Below are positions 1 through 8,794 of a stretch of DNA of 64,000 bases, one piece after another. Below the pieces are notes generated by a model. The model was given only the letters and a program-made list of their open reading frames with translations, was not told the origin of the DNA and searched no databases. Positions within the stretch are counted from its first letter, which is position 1; every line of letters begins with the position of its first letter. This DNA comes from RPQJ01 sp963846315 (GTDB lineage Bacteria > Pseudomonadota > Gammaproteobacteria > Steroidobacterales > Steroidobacteraceae): positions 1 through 64,000 of the forward strand of contig CAWJVM010000019.1 of assembly GCA_963846315.1 (NCBI GenBank), read 5' to 3'. Both the position numbers and the translations under genes were made by a program.

Positions 1-827
1 GCCTTCTCGCCCTTGGCGGCCTTGGTGCGCTCCCACTGGTCCCAGGTGTAGGTCTGGGTGGCGAACTCGCGCTCGGCGAGCGCGTAGCACCAGTTGCGGA
101 ACGCGCCTTCCGTGAACTTCATGATGTTGCCCTTGTGCACGATCGTGACACTCGGGCGCTTGTTGACGATCGCGTATTCGATCGCGGCGCGGAAGAGGCG
201 CTCGGTGCCTTCCTGCGAGACGGCCTTGATGCCGATGCCCGAGGTGTCCGGGAACCGGATCTTGCCGTAGAGCTTCGGGAAGGCTTCCTTGAACAGCTTC
301 TTGAACTTCTCGTTCTCGGGGCTGCCCTGCTCGAATTCGATGCCGGCGTAGATGTCCTCGGTGTTTTCACGAAAGATCACCATGTCCACCTTTTCCGGCG
401 CCTTGACCGGGGAGGGGACGCCCTTGAACCAGCGCACCGGCCGCAGGCAGACGTAGAGGTCGAGCATCTGGCGCAGTGCGACATTCAGCGAGCGGATGCC
501 GCCGCCGATCGGTGTCGTGAGCGGGCCCTTGATCGAGACCAGGTATTCGCGGCAGGCCTCGACGGTCTCGTCCGGCAGCCAGGTGTTGAAGAGGTCGTTG
601 GCTTTCTGGCCGGCATAGACCTCCATCCAGTGGATCTTGCGCTTGCCGCCGTAGGCCTTGGCGACTGCGGCGTCGAGCACGCGCACCGAGGCGCGCCAGA
701 TGTCCGGGCCCGTGCCGTCGCCCTCGATGAACGGGATGATGGGCTGGTCGGGAACCGTGAGCTTCCCATTGGAGATCGTAATCTTCTGGCCCTGCGGGGG
801 CACGACGAGCTTGACCGCGGTGGACAT
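1..827 (-). CDS. icd: Isocitrate dehydrogenase (NADP+), 5' part, runs off left edge
   Basis: TCA-cycle enzyme that oxidatively decarboxylates isocitrate to 2-oxoglutarate in the cytoplasm. The visible 275 codons begin at ATG 827-825, preceded by GGAG about 9 nt upstream. Family motifs are present: IPFIEGDGTGPDIW near residue 30, GGGIRSLNVALRQ (its Ser is the substrate-binding and AceK-phosphorylated serine of the E. coli enzyme) and FRENTEDIYAG. The closeness to E. coli Icd indicates the NADP-dependent homodimeric class. The C-terminal third lies outside the window. On the minus strand the 88 bp upstream contains TGCTAGCAT, a possible extended -10 element, so icd probably has its own promoter. 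That promoter call is weak. Confidence 0.95.
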   Translation of the reverse strand, partial: MSTAVKLVVPPQGQKITISNGKLTVPDQPIIPFIEGDGTGPDIWRASVRVLDAAVAKAYGGKRKIHWMEVYAGQKANDLFNTWLPDETVEACREYLVSIKGPLTTPIGGGIRSLNVALRQMLDLYVCLRPVRWFKGVPSPVKAPEKVDMVIFRENTEDIYAGIEFEQGSPENEKFKKLFKEAFPKLYGKIRFPDTSGIGIKAVSQEGTERLFRAAIEYAIVNKRPSVTIVHKGNIMKFTEGAFRNWCYALAEREFATQTYTWDQWERTKAAKGEK

Positions 828-915
828 CACCTGGCTCCGGTGGATCTGTGTTTTGTGGAAAAACGGGGCTGAAATGCTAGCACAGCGGCCCCCTCGCCGG
901 GACCGCGCGTGCTGG

Positions 916-2214
916 TCAGTCGAGCGGCGCGAATGCCGTGCGGACGGCCGGGGTGGACCCGCCTTCAGTCCATGCGAACAGCAGGCCGTCCGCGACCTTG
1001 GTCATCTGCGGAAACCCCGACGATCGGGCGACGTGGGACGTCGCAATGTCCATGGCCTCAGCTGCCGGTCCGGTGCGGTTGAACGGCTGGGCGCGGATTA
1101 CGGCTCCGCTGGCCGTGGCGTCAAGCCAGCTGACCACAGCGCGGCCGTCCTGCAACAGGACCACGTCCACGCGACCGACCACTTTGCCGCTTGCCACCTC
1201 GAGTGGCGCCTCGAACGTGCGACCACCGTCCGACGAGAATGCCAGGCGCACCCGGGGTTGGTCCGGGGCCGTGAACCACGCGACGGCTACTTCGTTGCCA
1301 TGCGCCGCCACGGCCGGGCCATTCACGGGGCACGCGTCGATACGCCAGCCATCGGCATGCACGGTGACCGGTGTGGTCCACGCGCCGTCCTCGAGGCGTG
1401 CGGCCTGGATGTCGCGCGTCTCGTCCTCGCTGCGATTTCGATACACGACGAGCAGCGCATCTGCGCTCACTGCGACATCGGTCTGGCAGCAGTCACAGAC
1501 GCGCGCGTCGATTTCGCTGCCATCGACCGCGCCCTGCGGCGTCAGCACGGCGCCGCGCAACGTCATCGCGCCTGCCGGTGCGGCGTGATCGTTCGCAGCA
1601 TGTGCGTGGCCTTCGCCCGCGGTCCTGCGTCCATCGAGCCAGACGCCGTACGGGCGGCCGCCGAGGTTCGCGATCGAGACGAAGCCGTGTTCCGTGGCGG
1701 TGCCATCGTCGTGCGGTGAGCGCGGCTCACTCCACGTGCGGCCGCCATCGGCGCTGAGCCGGGTCATCACGTCGTAGGCATAGACGCCGCCTGTTCGCTG
1801 CTGCAGCCAATGCGCGGCCCACGGCCCGCCATTCGCCGGGACGACCGACGGAAAGTCGGCCCAGTTGACGAACCAGTGCGAGCCGGACGCCACCTCGATC
1901 GGCGTGCCCCAGCTGCGCGTGCGTTGCCACTCGGCGTAACGCAGACGGAACTCGTCCCCGGCGCCGGGTTCCAGCCAGCTCATCACGACGGTCTGGCCGT
2001 CGCTGGCCGACGCCAGGTTCGGGTAGCGCGAGCCAGCTGCTGCCGGCGTCGCAACGAGCGTCACCGGGCCGAGCCACGACCGGGGTGGCGTGGGCTCGCG
2101 ACTGCAGCCTGTCAGGAAGGTCAGGAAGGTCAGGAAGGCCAGGAGGGTCAGGAAGGCCAGGAAGGTCGGGCGAGACAAGGAGGCGCGGGCCGCTGCAGTC
2201 AGAGTGCGAGTCAT
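916..2214 (-). CDS. BNR/Asp-box repeat lipoprotein (sialidase-like propeller)
   Basis: Predicted exported lipoprotein of 432 aa. The signal peptide has a Phe-Leu-Thr/Ala-rich hydrophobic core ending in the lipobox LTGC. The body carries Asp-box motifs (SADGGRTWSE, SSDGGRTFEA) typical of BNR/sialidase-fold beta-propellers. A CDCC cysteine cluster lies near the middle, beside His-rich HAHAANDHAA, which could bind metal. A more upstream in-frame start would run through the divergent promoter region and the antisense of the next gene, so I place the start at ATG 2214. It is divergent from the copper-efflux genes, which suggests an envelope role in metal handling. Enzymatic sialidase activity is not supported. 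The hydrophobic core is encoded by a 9-bp minisatellite (separate entry). Confidence 0.8.
   Translation of the reverse strand: MTRTLTAAARASLSRPTFLAFLTLLAFLTFLTFLTGCSREPTPPRSWLGPVTLVATPAAAGSRYPNLASASDGQTVVMSWLEPGAGDEFRLRYAEWQRTRSWGTPIEVASGSHWFVNWADFPSVVPANGGPWAAHWLQQRTGGVYAYDVMTRLSADGGRTWSEPRSPHDDGTATEHGFVSIANLGGRPYGVWLDGRRTAGEGHAHAANDHAAPAGAMTLRGAVLTPQGAVDGSEIDARVCDCCQTDVAVSADALLVVYRNRSEDETRDIQAARLEDGAWTTPVTVHADGWRIDACPVNGPAVAAHGNEVAVAWFTAPDQPRVRLAFSSDGGRTFEAPLEVASGKVVGRVDVVLLQDGRAVVSWLDATASGAVIRAQPFNRTGPAAEAMDIATSHVARSSGFPQMTKVADGLLFAWTEGGSTPAVRTAFAPLD
2112..2165. repeat. 9-bp in-frame minisatellite inside a signal-peptide coding region
   Basis: Six tandem 9-nt units of consensus TCAGGAAGG (units 4 and 6 begin CC; unit 4 is CCAGGAGGG). 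On the minus strand each unit encodes Phe-Leu-Thr or Leu/Phe-Leu-Ala within the hydrophobic core just before the lipobox. Gain or loss of a unit would keep the frame and change the core by three residues. Confidence 0.9.
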
Positions 2215-2334
2215 CGCGGGATTCTGGCATGCGATTAAGGACTTGCCGCGGATTTCCCGCATTCCCAGCGGGCCTTGGCTTGCCTTGGTAGTCGGCGCGG
2301 GGTAGGTTTCAGGCTTGCCTTGATCGAGTCTGGA

Positions 2335-2793
2335 ATGCAACCCGCAGGCCTCCACTGGTTCCGTCGTCAACAGCGCACCCTGTCGCGGGTCGTGCTGGCG
2401 GTGTTTTGCCTGACGTGGCTGCAGTTTGCGGCGACGCCGTGCGTCATGGCGCTCGAGTCCGCAGCGGCCCTGACGGACCCGTCGAGTGCTGCCAAGGCCG
2501 TGGCCATGGCGCCCATGCCCGACGGCATGGCGATGGAGCCCGGCGAGCATTGCCAGTATTGCCCGCCGCCAACGCTGCAGGATGGCGACCCTGCCGTCTG
2601 CTCGTTCCCGCACGATCCGCAGGTCGATTCGCGCGTGGGCTTCGCGGCTGCCCTGCTGGCGCCGCCACCCACCGTCGTGCTGTTCGTCGTGGCCGATGCG
2701 GCGCGCTCCACTGCGGACCTCGTTACCGAGCTGACACCCGCGCCGTTGGCGAGCACCTCGCTCGCCGTCAGTCTCTGCCGGTTCCTGAAGTAG
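2335..2793 (+). CDS. Small exported Met/His/Cys protein, putative metal-binding
   Basis: Predicted 152-aa protein. An Arg-rich n-region and hydrophobic stretch (about residues 18-32) suggest a signal peptide or anchor. It is followed by a Met/Pro segment (MAPMPDGMAMEPGEH) and a CQYCPPP motif, a composition seen in small copper-resistance proteins. A second hydrophobic stretch (about residues 98-115) may span the membrane. I chose ATG 2335; an in-frame ATG at 2275 would add 20 residues without signal-like character. It stands directly upstream of cusC on the same strand, so it is probably the first gene of the metal-efflux operon. I do not recognise a named family; it resembles short proteins such as DUF2946 only in layout. 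Confidence 0.6.
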   Translation: MQPAGLHWFRRQQRTLSRVVLAVFCLTWLQFAATPCVMALESAAALTDPSSAAKAVAMAPMPDGMAMEPGEHCQYCPPPTLQDGDPAVCSFPHDPQVDSRVGFAAALLAPPPTVVLFVVADAARSTADLVTELTPAPLASTSLAVSLCRFLK

Positions 2794-2865
2794 CCCACGC
2801 TCCCGTCGTCGTCTGACCGCCCGCGGCCCGTCCGCCGGCGCGCTATGACTAATCGGAGTGCGTGC

Positions 2866-4140
2866 ATGTTCCTGTCTCTCAATCGTGTCGCGGGCGTATT
2901 CACGCTCGCTGTGCTGCTCGGCGGCGGCCTGCTGCCGGCGCGGGCCGTGGCCGAGGGTCTCACCCTGGCCGAATCCGAACGCATCGCGATCGATCGTGAT
3001 GCGATGCTGCGCGAGATGCGTGCGCAGGGTGCTGCGATGCGCGAGCGCGCCGTCATGGACGGCGAACTGATGGATCCGCAATTGCGGGTCGGTGCAGTCA
3101 ACGTGCCGGTGGATTCGTTCAGCCTCGACGCCGAGGACATGACGATGCTCGAAGTAGGCGTCGTGCAGGAGTTCAAGCCCGGCCGCTCGCGGCAGCTTTC
3201 GCGCCAGCAGATGCAGCAACTGGCGGCGGCCATGGACGCGACCGCGCTCGATCGCGAGCGGATCGTGCGGCGCGAGGTGCGCAAGCTCTGGACGCAACTC
3301 GCCTACGTGGGCGCGGCACGAGCGCTGCTCGCCGACCAGACGAGCTGGGTCGAGCAGATGCGCCAGTCCGCGCGGGCGCGCTATGCGTCGGGCGAGGGCA
3401 AGCAACTCGACGTGCTGCAGGCGGGACTCGATGCGGCGATGCTGCGCGAGCAGCAGCTCGAGCTCGATCGCGACGACGCCATGTACCGCTCGCAGTTGTC
3501 GTTCTGGCTCGGCGCCGAGGAAGCTGCCCGGGCGCAACCCACGGGACTGTCGCCGCGCGCCGAACTCGAACCACTGGCGATCCTCGAGGCGCGGCTGGAC
3601 GAACATCCGGCGCAACTGGACTACATGCGACGCATCGATGCCGCCCGCACGGCGACGGACGTAGCGCGTGAACTGCGCAAGCCCGCCTGGATGCTCGACG
3701 TCAGCTACGGCTTCCGTCAGAACGCACCCGACGGCATGTCACGTCCTGACATGCTGAGCGCAATGTTCACCGTCGGCCTGCCGCTCTTCCGCGGCGACCG
3801 CCAGGATCGAGCGCTCAGCGCGGCCAGGCTGGAGGCGCAGGGCCTCGACGAAAAACACGACGACCACGTGCGGGAAATGCGGGCGATGCTGGTCGAAGCC
3901 TGGAACACGGTTTACCGCACCGCCGAACTCGAGCGCTTCTACGAAACGGACCTGCTGCCGCTCGCCGACCAGTCCGTCACGGCAGCGCTGCTCGGCTGGC
4001 GCTCGAACCGCACCATGTTCGACGAAGTCGTCATGGCGCGCCGGCTGGCGCTCGCGACGAAGTTGAAACACCTGCGACTCGCCGCCGACCGCGCGCGGGC
4101 GCAGCACGACATCGACTATTTTGCAGGTGACGCACGATGA
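2866..4140 (+). CDS. cusC: CusC/CzcC-type outer-membrane efflux protein (TolC family)
   Basis: Outer-membrane channel of a tripartite RND metal exporter. The 424-aa product has a signal peptide (FTLAVLLGGGLLPARAVA) and two long alpha-helical hairpin regions rich in Arg, Glu and Gln, typical of the OEP repeat. The length matches CusC/CzcC. ATG 2866 is chosen because GGAG lies 7 nt upstream (2855-2858); an ATG at 2845 lacks a comparable site. The stop overlaps the adaptor start as ATGA, so translation is probably coupled. Its partners are the adaptor at 4137 and the pump at 5531. Confidence 0.9.
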   Translation: MFLSLNRVAGVFTLAVLLGGGLLPARAVAEGLTLAESERIAIDRDAMLREMRAQGAAMRERAVMDGELMDPQLRVGAVNVPVDSFSLDAEDMTMLEVGVVQEFKPGRSRQLSRQQMQQLAAAMDATALDRERIVRREVRKLWTQLAYVGAARALLADQTSWVEQMRQSARARYASGEGKQLDVLQAGLDAAMLREQQLELDRDDAMYRSQLSFWLGAEEAARAQPTGLSPRAELEPLAILEARLDEHPAQLDYMRRIDAARTATDVARELRKPAWMLDVSYGFRQNAPDGMSRPDMLSAMFTVGLPLFRGDRQDRALSAARLEAQGLDEKHDDHVREMRAMLVEAWNTVYRTAELERFYETDLLPLADQSVTAALLGWRSNRTMFDEVVMARRLALATKLKHLRLAADRARAQHDIDYFAGDAR

Positions 4141-5534
4141 ACGCTTCCCTGGGCCGCCTGGCCGGCTTGCTGTTGCTTGGATTCGTCCTTGCCGGTTGCT
4201 CGAAGCAGCCGCCGAGCGAGCCACTGCGCAATGCTGCCGACGACGCATTGCCGGAGCACGCGCTCAAGCACGCGAATCCAAGGTACCGCTGCCCGATGCA
4301 TCCGGACATCCTCCGCGACGCGCCGGGCGAGTGCCCGATCTGTGGCATGACGCTGGTCAAGGTCGAGCCGGCGTCCGCAGCTGCTCCCGCGCCAGCTGCG
4401 GCTGGGCGCACGCTGCTTTACTACCGCAATCCAATGGATCCCCACCGGCACTCTCCGGTGCCGGCAAAAGACGAGATGGGCATGGACTATGTGCCGGTCT
4501 ACGCCGAGGACGTCGGCGGCGAGGTGCGCATCTCCCCGGCGGTGATGAACAACCTGGGTGTGCGCACGGAACCGGTCGCCCGTGGGCCGCTGCCGCGGCG
4601 GAGCGAGGTCGTCGGCTACGTGCAGTTCGACGAGCGTACGGTGCAGCAGGTGCGCCCGCGCGCCGAGGGCTGGGTCGAAGGATTGTCGGTGCGCGCGATG
4701 GGCGAAACCGTAAAGGCAGGTCAACTGCTGTTCACGCTGTACTCGCCCATGCTCGAGAGCGTGCAGCAGGAATACCTCGATGCCCTCAAGATCGGCAACC
4801 GCGACCTGATCGATGCCTCGCGCGACCGGCTGCGCGCGGTCGGCCTCGACGCGGGCACCGCTGCGCGACTGGCGAAATCCGGGCGGGCCGCGGGCAGGAT
4901 CCCGTTCGTCGCGCCGATCTCCGGCGTCATCACGGAACTCGAGGCGCGTGAAGGCGCGATGCTGACTCCCGCGATGTCGGCGATGACCATCACCGAGCTC
5001 GGCAGCCTCTGGGTCGTCGCCGAGTTGCCCGAGTCGCAGTCGAGCTGGGTCAGGCAGGGGACGCACGCCGAGGTCCGCTTCCCGTCGCAACCCGGCGAAC
5101 CGATCCACGGTCGCGTCGAGTACGTCTATCCGGAACTCAACAGGGAGACGCGCACCGTGCGCGCCCGCATCGTGCTCGATGCGCCGCCGCAGGACGTGCG
5201 GCCGAACATGCTGGCTACCGTCAGCCTGATCGCGGAAGAGGGTGCGGTTGTGCTGCACATCCCGCGCAGCGCCATGATCCGCAATGGCACGCGCGACCGC
5301 GTGGTCGTGGCGCTCGGTGACGGACGCTTTGCTTCACGCAGCGTCGTCGCCGGTGCCGAGAGCGGTGACCGCATCACGATCAGCAAGGGTCTGCAGGAAG
5401 GCGACCGCGTCGTCGTCGCTGCGCAGTTCCTGCTCGATTCGGAAGCGAACCTGGACGCGGGACTCGATCGGCTCGACGACGGTTCGGCCGCGCCGCCGCC
5501 GACCCGAATGCTGCACGCTGAGGCACGCTCATGA
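4137..5534 (+). CDS. cusB: CusB-type RND periplasmic adaptor with two heavy-metal-binding domains
   Basis: Membrane-fusion protein linking the RND pump to the outer-membrane channel. The 465-aa product is a predicted lipoprotein (LAGC at the end of its signal peptide). Two short metal-binding modules follow: one around residues 50-80 with CPMHPDI...CPICGM, and a second around 97-125 with the degenerate YYRNPMDPH...MGMDYVPVY. The barrel-sandwich, beta-barrel and helical-hairpin regions of HlyD-type adaptors come after. The CPMHP/CPICGM module and the neighbouring P-type ATPase point to copper or silver. It overlaps cusC and cusA by 4 nt each. Confidence 0.92.
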   Translation: MNASLGRLAGLLLLGFVLAGCSKQPPSEPLRNAADDALPEHALKHANPRYRCPMHPDILRDAPGECPICGMTLVKVEPASAAAPAPAAAGRTLLYYRNPMDPHRHSPVPAKDEMGMDYVPVYAEDVGGEVRISPAVMNNLGVRTEPVARGPLPRRSEVVGYVQFDERTVQQVRPRAEGWVEGLSVRAMGETVKAGQLLFTLYSPMLESVQQEYLDALKIGNRDLIDASRDRLRAVGLDAGTAARLAKSGRAAGRIPFVAPISGVITELEAREGAMLTPAMSAMTITELGSLWVVAELPESQSSWVRQGTHAEVRFPSQPGEPIHGRVEYVYPELNRETRTVRARIVLDAPPQDVRPNMLATVSLIAEEGAVVLHIPRSAMIRNGTRDRVVVALGDGRFASRSVVAGAESGDRITISKGLQEGDRVVVAAQFLLDSEANLDAGLDRLDDGSAAPPPTRMLHAEARS

Positions 5535-8500
5535 TCAACAGGATCATTCGTGCCTCGCTCGAGAACCGGGCGCTGGTGCTGCTGCTCACGCTCATGCTGA
5601 CGGCCATCGGTGCGTATTCCGTGCTGCGCACTCCAGTCGACGCGCTGCCCGACCTCTCGGACGTCCAGGTCATCGTGCGCACGCCCTATCCGGGCCAGGC
5701 GCCCCGCGTCGTCGAAGATCAGATCACCTACCCGCTGACGACGGCATTGCTTTCGGTGCCGGGCGCAACCACGGTGCGGGGCTATTCGTTCTACGGCGAT
5801 TCGTTCGTCAACGTGCTGTTCGCCGATGGCACCGATCCGTACTGGGCCCGTTCGCGCGTGCTCGAGTACCTGAGCCAGGCGGCCGCCCGCTTGCCGGAAG
5901 GCGTGCGTCCCGCCCTGGGGCCCGATGCCACGGGCGTGGGCTGGATCTACCAGTACGCGCTGATCGACCGCACGGGCGCCCACGACCTCGCGCAGCTGCG
6001 CAGCCTGCAGGACTGGTTCCTCAAGTTCGAGCTGCAGGCGCTCGACGGCGTGGCCGAGGTCGCGACGATCGGCGGCATGGTCAAGCAGTACCAGGTGGTC
6101 GTCGATCCGCTGCGCCTGCAGGGCTATGGCATCCCCCTGATGATGGTCGAAAGGGCGATCCGCGAGGGCAACCAGGAGGTGGGCGGCTCGGTGGTCGAAA
6201 TGGCCGAGGCCGAGTACATGGTGCGTGCCACGGGTTACGTCAAGAGCATCGGTGACCTCGAACGCATCCCGGTGATGGCGACGAAGGACGGGACGACCGT
6301 GCTGCTGCGCGACGTGGCAGAAGTGCGGCTCGGACCGGAGATGCGCCGGGGGATCGGCGAACTCGACGGCGAGGGCGAGGCCGTCGGTGGCGTGGTGGTC
6401 ATGCGCAATGGCGACAACGCGCGCGACACCATCGTGCGGGTGAAGGCCAAGCTCGACGAACTGCGCGCGGGCCTGCCCGAAGGCGTCGAGATCGTCACGA
6501 CGTACGACCGCTCCTCGCTGATCCAGCGCGCCGTGGACCACCTCAAGGGCAAGCTGCTCATCGAGTTCCTGGTCGTCGCGCTGGTCTGCTTCGTCTTCCT
6601 GTTCCACGTGCGGTCGGGGCTGATCGTCGTGATCGTCACGCCGATCGCCGTGGCGTCGGCGTTCATCGTGATGAACGCGCAGGGCATCAACGCCAACATC
6701 ATGTCGCTCGGCGGCATCGCGATCGCGGTCGGCACGCTGGTGGACGCGGCGATCGTGATGATCGAGAACGTGCACAAGAAGCTCGAGCACGAGCCGGACC
6801 CATCCCGGCGCATGGAGGCGATCTACGCCGGCTGCCGCGAAGTCGGGCCGTCGCTGTTCTTCTCGCTGATGATCGTGGCGCTGTCGTTCCTGCCGGTGTT
6901 CACGCTCGAGGCGCAGGAAGGGCGCATGTTCGCGCCGCTCGCTTACACCAAGACGTATGCGATGGTGGCGGCGTCGCTGCTGTCGATCACGCTGGTGCCC
7001 GTGCTGATCTGGTACCTGGTGCGGGGTCGCATCCGGCCGGAGAATGCCAACCCGGTCAACCGCGCTGCGGCGGCTGCTTACCGGCCGTTTCTCGAAATCG
7101 CGTTGCGACATCCCTGGGCGGTGACGGCGGCGGCTACGGTGCTGATCCTCGCCACGCTGTGGCCCGCTTCGCGACTCGGGCACGGAGTTCATGCCCGAGC
7201 TCGACGAGGGCGACTTGCTGTACATGCCAACGACGCTGCCCGGTCTGTCGACAGACGCCGCCCGCTCGCTGCTGCAGCAGACCGACCGGTTGATCAAGAC
7301 CGTGCCCGAGGTCGAACGAGTCTTCGGCAAGGCCGGTCGCGCGGAAAGCGCCACCGATCCCGCACCGATCGAGATGTTCGAGACCACGATCATGCTCAAG
7401 CCGCGCGAACAGTGGCGCGCCGGCATGACGCCCGAGAAGCTCAAGGCCGAACTCGACGCGCTGGTGAAGTTCCCCGGCGTGTCGAACGCGTGGGGGTACC
7501 CGATCAAGACCCGCATCGACATGCTTGCGACGGGCATCCGCACGCCCGTGGGCATCAAGATCATGGGTCCGGACCTGGCGACGATCCAGCAACTCGGCCA
7601 GAAGATCGAGACGATCGTGAAGGCCGTGCCCGGGACCACGTCCGTCTATGCCGAGCGGACGGCCACCGGGCGGTACGTCGACATCGACATCGACCGCGTG
7701 GCGGCCGGGCGCTACGGGCTCAACATCAAGGACGTGCAGGACATCGTCGGCAGCGCCGTGGGCGGCATGACGGTCAGCTATACCGTGGAAGGCCTCGAGC
7801 GGTACCCGATCAACCTGCGTTACCCGCAGGACTTCCGCGATTCGCTCGAGAAGCTGCGGCAGCTGCCGATCGTCGCGCCCACGGGCGCGAACGTGACCTT
7901 GCAGGACGTCGCCCGGGTCGAGATCGCCGACTGGCCCCGGCATGATCCGCAGCGAGAACGCGCGTCCGTCGGGCTGGGTTTTCGTCGACATCCAGGACCG
8001 CGACCTCGGCGGTTACGTCAACGAGGCCAAGGCGCGCATCGCGGACGAGCTGACGCTGCCCGCGGGCTACAGCCTGGGCTGGTCCGGGCAGTACGAATAC
8101 CTGCAGCGTGCGGTCGAGCGCCTGAAGCTGGTCGTGCCGCTCACGCTCGGCATCATCGTGCTGCTGCTCTACCTGAACTTCCGCAATGCGCGCGACGTCG
8201 GGTTGATCCTGTTCACGCTGCCGTTCGCGCTCGTCGGCGGCATCTGGCTGCTGTATTTCCTCGGCTACGACCTCTCGATCGCGGCAGTCGTCGGTTTCAT
8301 CGCGCTGGCGGGTGTCGCGACGGAAACCGGCGTGGTGATGGTCATGTACCTGGAGCACTCGTGGGCCGAACGCCGCGCGCGCGCCGCCGCCGAGAACCGC
8401 GAACCCACGCGGCGCGAGTTGCGCGAGGCGATCGTCGATGGCGCGCTGTTGCGCTTGCGGCCGAAACTGATGACCGTGATCACGATCATCGTCGGCCTGC

Positions 8501-8661
8501 TGCCGATCATGTGGGGATCAGGCACAGGCGCGGCCGTCATGCGCCGCATCGCGGCGCCGATGGTCGGCGGCATGGTGTCGGCCACGGTGCTGACGCTGGT
8601 GATCATTCCATCGCTGTACCTGCTGCTGAACGGGTGGAAGCTGCAGGAGGAGCGGGGCTGA
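5531..8661 (+). CDS. cusA: CusA/CzcA heavy-metal RND pump, frameshifted as sequenced
   Basis: Inner-membrane proton-driven exporter of monovalent copper or silver. N-terminal helix, porter domains and the TM4 segment (GTLVDAAIVMIENVHKK) are intact in the first frame. Reading breaks at the GGG run 7178-7180 and resumes one frame on as EFMPELDEGDLLYMPTTLPG. It breaks again at the CCCC run 7935-7938 and resumes as MIRSENARPSGWVFVDI. Removing one base at each run restores a single 1042-aa protein of normal CusA length, ending in the usual TM10-12 segment. Either the gene is inactive or both runs are over-called by one; I favour the latter because other genes here show the same pattern. The start ATG overlaps the cusB stop. 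Confidence 0.88.
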
Positions 8662-8742
8662 GAGCAAGGCCTCATCAAGTATTCATACCGATTCAGAACC
8701 GTTCAGGACAGGCGACGCGCCCCTGCGGCAGGTTGCACCCAA

Positions 8743-8760
8743 GGCGGCGAAATATCCGCC
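8743..8760 (+). other. Short hairpin upstream of the delta-60 gene
   Basis: Perfect 5-bp inverted repeat GGCGG / CCGCC with an 8-nt A/T-containing loop, between cusA and the next gene. No T-run follows, so it is not a convincing intrinsic terminator; it could be a 5'-leader hairpin. Confidence 0.3.
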
Positions 8761-8794
8761 GGAGATGTCACCCAACCCGCGCAGGAGTGCCGCC

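Noticed and set aside
5126..7639. Long open frame antisense to cusA (837 codons)
   Set aside because: Composition is Arg/His/Asp-biased as expected from the reverse strand of a high-GC gene, with no domain signal; the plus strand has clear RND motifs.
7178..7938. Programmed ribosomal frameshifting in cusA
   Set aside because: No slippery heptamer with a following pseudoknot is evident, and the same +1 homopolymer pattern occurs in five unrelated genes.
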